This document shows positions 33,889 to 38,761 of a stretch of DNA of 38,761 nt, one piece after another. The DNA comes from Aromatoleum toluvorans (GTDB lineage: Bacteria; Pseudomonadota; Gammaproteobacteria; Burkholderiales; Rhodocyclaceae): contig NZ_WTVN01000036.1 in NCBI RefSeq assembly GCF_012910905.1, positions 1 to 38,761 of the forward strand, in the 5' to 3' direction. The notes below the pieces were generated by a model, which was not told where the DNA came from, made no database searches, and saw only the letters and a list, made by a program, of their open reading frames with translations. The number at the start of each line of letters is the position of its first letter. The stretch's first letter is position 1. The position numbers and the translations under genes were made by a program.

Positions 33889-35049
33889 TCAGCCTTCCTC
33901 GACCGGCTTGCGCCGGTTGCTGCCGGCGATCATCTTGTATTCGAACACGCGGCACTCGAGCGCACCGTTGAAGAGCGGCGTGCGCTTGCTCGCCTTCAGG
34001 CCGATCAGCTTGGGCAGCGCCGCATCCGCACTCAGGAAATAGCAGCGCCAGCCGCTCCAGCGCTTCTTCAGCGCGTCGCCGAACTGCGGATACAGCGCCG
34101 CCAGCTCCTCCGTCTCGCCGATGCGCACGCCGTACGGCGGGTTTGTCACCATCACCCCTTCCGCCGCGGGCGCCTCGCGCGTCAGGAAATCCGCGCGGTC
34201 GAGCGTGACGCAGTCGGCCAGGCCTGCCGCCTGCAGATTCACGCGCGTGCGCCGCACCTGTTCGCCGACGATATCCGAGCCATAGAGGCGCAGAGGACGT
34301 ACCGGCTTGCGCCGCGCCTCGGCCGCCTGGCGGATGGACGCCCAGGCGGCGCGGTCGAAATGACGGAAGCGCTCGAAGGCGAAGCTGCGCCCAAGGCCGG
34401 GGGCGATGTCGAGCGCGATCTGCGCCGCCTCGATAAGGAAGGTGCCGCTGCCGCACATCGGATCGATCAGCGCCTCGCCCGGCCGCCAGCCGCTGATGCG
34501 CAGGATGCCCGCGGCGAGGTTTTCCTTCAGCGGCGCCTCGACCGCCGCCGGCTTGTAGCCGCGCTTGTACAGCGGCTCGCCCGAGGTATCGAGATACAGG
34601 GTGACGCGATCGCGCGTCAGGAAGGCGTGGATGCGCACGGCAGGATTCGCGGTATCGACGCTGGGGCGCTTGCCGGTCACGGTGCGGAAGTGGTCGCACA
34701 CGGCGTCCTTGATCTTCAGCGTGACGAATTCCAGGCTTTTCAGCGGCGACTGCTTTGCCGTCACGTAGATGCGGATCGTGTCGTCGACGGTGAACCATTT
34801 CGCCCAGGTCGCGCCATAGGCGAGCCGGTAGATGTCCTCCTCGGACTGGTAGCGCCCCTGCGCAAGGCGCCACATCACGCGCGTCGCCAGCCGGCTTTCG
34901 AGGTTCGCGCGGTAGCAGGTCTGCCAGTCACCGGAGAAGCCGACGCCGCCGTGCGTCGCCTCGACGTCCCGCGCGCCCAGCGCGGCGAGTTCCTCGGCAA
35001 GCATCGGCTCGAGACCGCGTGGGCAGGGAGAAAAGAAGGATTCGGACAT
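33889..35049 (-). CDS. RlmL-type RNA methyltransferase (THUMP + methylase)
   Basis: A 386-residue SAM-dependent RNA methyltransferase. A ferredoxin-like start (FSPCPRGLEPMLAEELAALGA) and a THUMP RNA-binding domain (to about residue 155) precede the UPF0020 methylase domain with LIDPMCGSGTFLIEAA (motif I, Asp196) and VTNPPYG (motif IV, N303-P-P-Y306). It corresponds to the first half of E. coli RlmL (m2G2445 of 23S rRNA); the second, RlmK half is absent, which is usual in betaproteobacteria. The exact target is inference. The ATG at 35049 fits the family N-terminus but lacks a Shine-Dalgarno. It lies 77 bp after hemJ on the same strand. Confidence 0.9.
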   Translation of the reverse strand: MSESFFSPCPRGLEPMLAEELAALGARDVEATHGGVGFSGDWQTCYRANLESRLATRVMWRLAQGRYQSEEDIYRLAYGATWAKWFTVDDTIRIYVTAKQSPLKSLEFVTLKIKDAVCDHFRTVTGKRPSVDTANPAVRIHAFLTRDRVTLYLDTSGEPLYKRGYKPAAVEAPLKENLAAGILRISGWRPGEALIDPMCGSGTFLIEAAQIALDIAPGLGRSFAFERFRHFDRAAWASIRQAAEARRKPVRPLRLYGSDIVGEQVRRTRVNLQAAGLADCVTLDRADFLTREAPAAEGVMVTNPPYGVRIGETEELAALYPQFGDALKKRWSGWRCYFLSADAALPKLIGLKASKRTPLFNGALECRVFEYKMIAGSNRRKPVEEG

Positions 35050-35126
35050 GGAGGAAACCGCGAAAAAATGGAAAGGCTCAGGGACCGGCCGTCCGCCCGA
35101 ACCGGGTTCGGAGCGGCCGGGCAGGA

Positions 35127-35537
35127 TCAGAAGGGCTTCAGCACGACGAGGAACACGACGGCGAACAGCACGAGGACGGGCACCTCGTTGAACACGCGAT
35201 ACCACTTGTGGCTGCGCGTGTTGCGCCCGGCGGCGAAGTCGCGCACGAGCTTGCCGCAGTAGAGGTGATAGCCGATCAGGAAGCTCACGAGCGCGGTCTT
35301 GGCATGCAGCCAGCCGCCGCTGAAACCGTAGCCGAACCACAGCCAGAAGCCGAACACGACCGCGAGGATGCCCAGCGGGGTCATGAAACGGTAGAGCTTG
35401 TGCTCCATCAGCGCCAGCCGCTCGCGCGTCGCGACGTCTTCGACCATGGCGTGGTTCACGAACAGGCGCGGCAAGTAGAACAGGCCGGCGAACCAGCTGA
35501 CGACGAACGAAATGTGCAGGGCTTTCACCACCAGCAT
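35127..35537 (-). CDS. hemJ: HemJ, protoporphyrinogen IX oxidase
   Basis: A 136-residue inner-membrane protein with four hydrophobic helices. The HemJ signatures are clear: VKALHISFVVSWFAGLFYLPRLFVNHA (His8 is the conserved haem-linked His), MEHKLYRFMTPLG and GGWLHAKTALVSFLIGYH (Lys80). HemJ oxidises protoporphyrinogen IX to protoporphyrin IX in bacteria lacking HemG and HemY. AGGAG 8 bp before the ATG supports the start at 35537. It follows the SDR gene by 11 bp and the two are likely co-transcribed. Confidence 0.93.
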   Translation of the reverse strand: MLVVKALHISFVVSWFAGLFYLPRLFVNHAMVEDVATRERLALMEHKLYRFMTPLGILAVVFGFWLWFGYGFSGGWLHAKTALVSFLIGYHLYCGKLVRDFAAGRNTRSHKWYRVFNEVPVLVLFAVVFLVVLKPF

Positions 35538-35548
35538 CGAAACGGCTC

Positions 35549-36433
35549 CTAGGTTGTTGGTTTCTGGTCGAGCGCCGCGGCGAAGCCCTCGCGCACGGTC
35601 GGATAGCGCAGCCGGGCCCGCAACTCCCGCCGGATGCGACGGTTGTCGAGCTGGCGCGATTCGCTCATGAAGGACAGCGCCATCGGCGACAGGCGCCCCG
35701 CCAATTCGCTGCGCGACAGGCGCGGCGGCCGCGGCAGGCCGAAACAGTCGGCGGCGAAGTCGAAGTAGTCGCCCATCTTCATGCACGTATCATCGACGGC
35801 ATTGTAGACGCGACCCGCACCGGCACGAAAAAGCGCGAGGCACGCGAGACGCGCGAGGTCCTCGGCATGGATGTGATTGGTGTGGACGTCCTCTTCCGCA
35901 CGCAGCACCGGCTCGCCGCGCTCCAGCCGCGCCAGCGGCAGACGGTCGCCCGCATAGATGCCCGGCGCACGCAGCACGCTCACCCGCACGCCGCTCCGCG
36001 CGCCGAAACGCCGCAGGCAGCGCTCCGCATCGACGCGGCGCTGCGCCCGCGCGGTCTGCGGGCGGCATGGATGGCTCTCGTCGATATGCCGGCCGGCGCA
36101 ATCGCCATACACGCCCGTCGTACTTATGTACACCAGGCGCTGTGGTAGAGTCGACGCGCGCGCGAGTGCCGCCGCCAGCCTTGCCGAGCGCATGTCCCGT
36201 GTCCCGTGGTCGGGGGGAGGCGCGAAATGCATCACTGCATCCGCGATCCCGGCCAGGCGCCGCAGGCTGCGCCGGTCGTCGAGGTCGGCGAGCACGGGGG
36301 TCGCACCCAGCGCCCGCAGCTCGGCACGGTCCCCGGACTGGCGTACCAGGGCAAACACCCTGAAGCGCTTCACGAGCCACGGAATCGCGCGCCGGGCCAC
36401 GTCGCCGCTACCGACGATCAATATTCTTTTCAT
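35549..36433 (-). CDS. NAD(P)-binding SDR/epimerase-like protein (YeeZ-like)
   Basis: A 294-residue extended short-chain dehydrogenase-like protein. The nucleotide-binding start is RILIVGSGDVARRAI (G8-x-G10), followed by MHFAPPPDHGTRD and VYISTTGVYGD. The Tyr of VYG is in place, but the usual YxxxK Lys is not evident, as in other YeeZ-like members; catalytic activity is not assured. HTNHIHAEDLARL and the GRVYNAVDD segment complete the fold. Substrate unknown. It is divergent from the iron-sulfur reductase gene with only 21 bp between start codons, so the promoters of each must lie within the other's coding region. Confidence 0.85.
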   Translation of the reverse strand: MKRILIVGSGDVARRAIPWLVKRFRVFALVRQSGDRAELRALGATPVLADLDDRRSLRRLAGIADAVMHFAPPPDHGTRDMRSARLAAALARASTLPQRLVYISTTGVYGDCAGRHIDESHPCRPQTARAQRRVDAERCLRRFGARSGVRVSVLRAPGIYAGDRLPLARLERGEPVLRAEEDVHTNHIHAEDLARLACLALFRAGAGRVYNAVDDTCMKMGDYFDFAADCFGLPRPPRLSRSELAGRLSPMALSFMSESRQLDNRRIRRELRARLRYPTVREGFAAALDQKPTT

Positions 36434-36454
36434 CGACGAATTATCTCACGCCCG

Positions 36455-37477
36455 ATGTCGTTCCAGATTTCACTCGAGCCCGGCGGCCAGCAATTTCAGG
36501 CAGATAGCAACCAGACGATCCTCGAAGCGGCCCTCGCGGCCGGCCTCGTGCTGCCCTACGGCTGCCGCGACGGCGCCTGCGGCGCATGCAAGGGCAAGGT
36601 CCTGCACGGCGAAGTCGCCCTCGCCGGGTCCGCGACGGCGCTCAGCGACGCCGACCGCGCAGCGGGCATGACGCTCTTCTGCAGCGCGCATGCCCGCTCG
36701 GACCTGGTGCTCGAAGCACGCAACGTGAGCCGCACCGGCGACATCCCGGTCAAGAAGCTGCCGTGCCGCGTGCAGCGCTTGACCCGCGTCGCGCCGGACG
36801 TGATGGTGATCGAACTGAAGCTTCCCGCGAGCGAACCCTTCCGCTTCCGCGCCGGCCAGTACGTCGACTTCCTGCTCGCCGACGGCCGCCGCCGCAGCTT
36901 CTCGATCGCAAACGCGCCGCAGCGCGAGGATGCGATGGAACTGCACGTGCGCCTCGTGGCCGGCGGCAAATTCACCGAACACGTCTTCAACGGCATGAAG
37001 GAACGCGACATCCTGCGTTTCGAAGGGCCGCTCGGCAGTTTCGGCCTGCATGAGGGCTCGACGGCGCCGGTCGTACTGCTGGCAGGCGGCACCGGCTTCG
37101 CGCCGATCAAGAGCATCGTCGAACAGGCGATCCACGCCGGAACCACGCGGCCGATGACCCTCTACTGGGGCTCGCGCAGGCGCGACGGCCTGTACATGGA
37201 TGAGCTGGCGCGTTCGTGGGAGCAGACGCTTCCGGGCTTCCGCTACATTCCGGTATTGTCCGAAGCCGGCGCGCAGGACGACTGGCACGGCCGGACCGGG
37301 CTCGTGCATCGCGCGGTCATCGAGGATCTGCCCGACCTGTCGGCACACGAGGTGTATGCTTGCGGGTCGCCGGCGATGATCGATGCCGCGCGCAACGAAC
37401 TCACCACGCTCTGCGGCCTGCCGCAGGATGCCTTCTTCGCGGACGCCTTCACCTTCGCCACCGACGCGGCACGCTGA
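36455..37477 (+). CDS. 2Fe-2S ferredoxin-NAD(P)H reductase (AscD/RfbI-like)
   Basis: A 340-residue three-domain electron-transfer protein. The N-terminal plant-type ferredoxin domain binds a 2Fe-2S cluster through C37, C42, C45 and C76 (YGCRDGACGACKGKV...LFCSA). A flavin-binding barrel has RRRSFSIANAP, and the NAD(P) domain has VVLLAGGTGFAPIKSI, LYWGSR and VYACGSP. The layout is that of phenol hydroxylase reductase and CDP-6-deoxy-delta-3,4-glucoseen reductase, the name it would often receive. No dideoxysugar gene or oxygenase is beside it, so the electron acceptor is unknown. The start at 36455 directly precedes the ferredoxin domain. The HDOD gene begins 3 bp after its stop, implying an operon. 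Confidence 0.9.
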   Translation: MSFQISLEPGGQQFQADSNQTILEAALAAGLVLPYGCRDGACGACKGKVLHGEVALAGSATALSDADRAAGMTLFCSAHARSDLVLEARNVSRTGDIPVKKLPCRVQRLTRVAPDVMVIELKLPASEPFRFRAGQYVDFLLADGRRRSFSIANAPQREDAMELHVRLVAGGKFTEHVFNGMKERDILRFEGPLGSFGLHEGSTAPVVLLAGGTGFAPIKSIVEQAIHAGTTRPMTLYWGSRRRDGLYMDELARSWEQTLPGFRYIPVLSEAGAQDDWHGRTGLVHRAVIEDLPDLSAHEVYACGSPAMIDAARNELTTLCGLPQDAFFADAFTFATDAAR

Positions 37478-37480
37478 AAC

Positions 37481-38617
37481 ATGACCCAGACCACGATCCT
37501 GACCCGCGAACCCGTCGTCAACCGGAACCGCGCGATCACGGCCAACCGCCTCGTCGCCCACGGGCCGAGCATCGGGGCCGTGGTCGAAACGCTGAACAGC
37601 CTCGCCGACATCTGGCCGACGCAGCACACGGTCTTCGTCTGCCTGGGACGCCTCGTGCCGACGCCCGAGCTGATGAACTGGCAGGCCCCACCCAACGCCA
37701 TGGTGGAGATCCCCTCGCAAGCGCTCGCGCACCCGCAAACGCAGGCACTGCTGCCGCAGCTGCGCGACGCCGGGGTCAGCATGTGCCTGAGCTGGTTCGC
37801 GCCGGGGACGGCATTGCCACCCGACTGCGACTGGCGCTTCGTGCTGATGGACCGCCGCCGGCACGCGACGCCGGCCGGCTCGCCCGGCATCACCCTCGCG
37901 TGGGGGCTGCCGAACGTCAATGCCTTCCAGGATGCCGTCCTGGCAGGCTTCGACGGTGCATCCGGGTGGTTCTTCCTGTACGGCAATCCTGCTGCGAAGG
38001 AACTGTCGCCTGCGCATGCGCAGATCGTCCGGCTTCTCAACCTCGTGCGCAACAACGCCGACATCAAGGACATCGAGGCGGTGCTGCGCCAGGACGTCGC
38101 CGTCTCGTACAAGCTGCTGCGCTACATCAACTCCGCCGGCTTCGGACTGAGCTGCGAGATCCAGTCCTTCCGCCACGCGGTAACCATTCTCGGTTACTCC
38201 AACCTGAACAAGTGGTTGTCGCTGCTGCTGATCAGCGCGAGCCGCGACCCCGGCGCGCCGGCGATGATGCAGACCTCGATCGCGCGCGGCCGCTTCATGG
38301 AGCAGATCGGCGCTTCCTTCTTCGACAAGTCGGAACTCGACAACCTGTTCATCACCGGCGCCTTCTCGCTGCTGAACGCGCTGCTGGGCACCTCGATGCA
38401 GACCGTGCTCGAGGAGATGCACCTGCCTTCGGCGATCACCGACGCCCTGCTGTACGAGCAGGGCGCTTACGCCCCGTTCCTCAAGCTCGCGCGCCTGTGC
38501 GAGTCCTTCGATGCGGCCGAGCTGCAGAAGCAGGCGGCCGAACTGCAGCTCTCGCCGGAACAGATCAACCGTGCCATCGTCGGCGCGCTGGGTTTCGCCG
38601 ACAGCCTGCAGTCCTGA
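37481..38617 (+). CDS. HDOD-domain protein with degenerate EAL-like N-terminus
   Basis: A 378-residue soluble protein. The N-terminal ~165 residues have the outline of the EAL-like part of YuxH-family signalling proteins (REPVVNRNRAITANRLV resembles their RQPIxDRxxxxxYELL start) but no EAL motif or metal ligands, so no cyclic-di-GMP hydrolysis is expected. The C-terminal HDOD domain (about 180-370) includes IEAVLRQDVAVSYKLLRYINSAGFGL and SFRHAVTILGYSNLNKWLSLLLI, typical of this non-catalytic HD-like domain. Such proteins are implicated in signalling and motility control; a link to the pilus genes in the window is only a suggestion. Translation is probably coupled to the reductase gene. Confidence 0.9.
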   Translation: MTQTTILTREPVVNRNRAITANRLVAHGPSIGAVVETLNSLADIWPTQHTVFVCLGRLVPTPELMNWQAPPNAMVEIPSQALAHPQTQALLPQLRDAGVSMCLSWFAPGTALPPDCDWRFVLMDRRRHATPAGSPGITLAWGLPNVNAFQDAVLAGFDGASGWFFLYGNPAAKELSPAHAQIVRLLNLVRNNADIKDIEAVLRQDVAVSYKLLRYINSAGFGLSCEIQSFRHAVTILGYSNLNKWLSLLLISASRDPGAPAMMQTSIARGRFMEQIGASFFDKSELDNLFITGAFSLLNALLGTSMQTVLEEMHLPSAITDALLYEQGAYAPFLKLARLCESFDAAELQKQAAELQLSPEQINRAIVGALGFADSLQS

Positions 38618-38624
38618 CCGCCCC

Positions 38625-38634
38625 GGCGATCGCC
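38625..38634. other. palindrome at the intron target side
   Basis: GGCGATCGCC is a perfect 10-bp palindrome 7-16 bases from the proposed intron 3' junction. It may be part of the target's secondary structure or a chance GC palindrome. Confidence 0.3.
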
Positions 38635-38640
38635 ATCGAG

Positions 38641-38761
38641 TAGGGGACGGGGTCACCCCCGTCGCCCTCTCACACCACCGTACATGCGGTTCCGCATACG
38701 GCGGTTCATGAAAGACACTGGAGTCGTCGCGTCGTATCGAGCAGCGACACCAGACCCATAC
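38641..38761 (-). mobile_element. 3' end of a group II intron (domains V and VI), cut by window edge
   Basis: On the minus strand, 38705-38674 folds like intron domain V: a 9-bp lower stem (ACCGCCGTA with TACGGTGGT), a 2-nt 3' bulge (TG), a 4-bp upper stem (TGCG/CGCA) and a GAAC loop. The lower stem holds a CGC catalytic-triad sequence followed by CGTA. Next, 38667-38643 forms a domain VI-like hairpin (GACGGGG/CCCCGTC plus GGG/CCC), ending in CCCTAC; group II introns end in AY. The 3' splice point would be near 38641/38640. No bulged branch-point A is evident. The intron body and any reverse transcriptase lie past 38761. It sits 24 bp after the HDOD gene, in opposite orientation. Confidence 0.7.

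Noticed and set aside
1-38761. CRISPR array, tRNA or rRNA genes
   Set aside because: No regularly spaced direct repeats, tRNA cloverleaf with a GGTTCRANNCC arm, or rRNA stretch was recognised in reading both strands.
38657-38761. Coding extension on the minus strand at the right edge
   Set aside because: An open minus frame continues across this end, but the bases fold as intron domains V and VI, which explains them better than a protein.

Overview
The window is a dense, GC-rich stretch of chromosome. It most resembles a Rhodocyclales betaproteobacterium of the Azoarcus/Aromatoleum/Thauera kind. This placement rests on gene content and order (thiD-thiE-hemL beside pilGHIJ-chpA; yqgE-ruvX-pyrR-pyrB-inactive pyrC; yggS-proC-yggT divergent from pilT-pilU), on HemJ in place of other protoporphyrinogen oxidases, and on the codon bias. 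No database search was possible. Almost every gene is a housekeeping or type IV pilus gene. I see no phage, plasmid, CRISPR, tRNA or rRNA.

Layout, left to right. 1-132: a purine tract and a GC hairpin, no gene. 133-918 (+): a DUF2478 protein and a small cysteine-cluster (YkgJ-like) protein. 1020-4239 (+): uppP (undecaprenyl-PP recycling), a YqiA-type esterase, a SAM methyltransferase and rarD; the last three are joined by ATGA start/stop overlaps. 4332-8721 (+): an RNase II/R-type exonuclease, a TonB-like protein, aroE and mtgA. 8861-10303 (+): the Mg2+ transporter mgtE, ending at a strong two-way terminator shared with the convergent (-) operon thiD-thiE-hemL (13328-10378).

13329-13718 is the longest gene-free gap (390 bp). 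It is followed by the (+) Pil-Chp chemosensory cluster pilG, pilH, pilI, pilJ and a 2030-residue ChpA/PilL (13719-23342), which would control twitching motility through the PilT/PilU motors encoded at 31345-33654. A photolyase gene (-) converges on chpA. 24923-28695 (+) is a tight chain yqgE-ruvX-pyrR-pyrB-pyrX. The last gene is a dihydroorotase homologue that has lost its metal-binding histidines and probably serves as a structural partner of aspartate carbamoyltransferase. yggS-proC-yggT-DUF167 runs on (-) from 31244 to 28818, divergent from pilT. A (-) group of SDR-hemJ-RNA methyltransferase (36433-33889) is followed by a (+) pair: an iron-sulfur flavoprotein reductase and an EAL-like/HDOD protein (36455-38617).

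The accessory signals are small. Two palindromic intergenic repeats lie at 28741-28800 and 33784-33871. The last ~120 bases look like the 3' end (domains V and VI) of a group II intron on the minus strand, whose body lies beyond the right edge. The most unusual coding feature is a ThiD with a 44-residue acidic insertion built partly from perfect 9-bp repeats and with an alanine at the usual catalytic Cys position. I found no clear new multi-gene system; the findings are mostly variants of known families.
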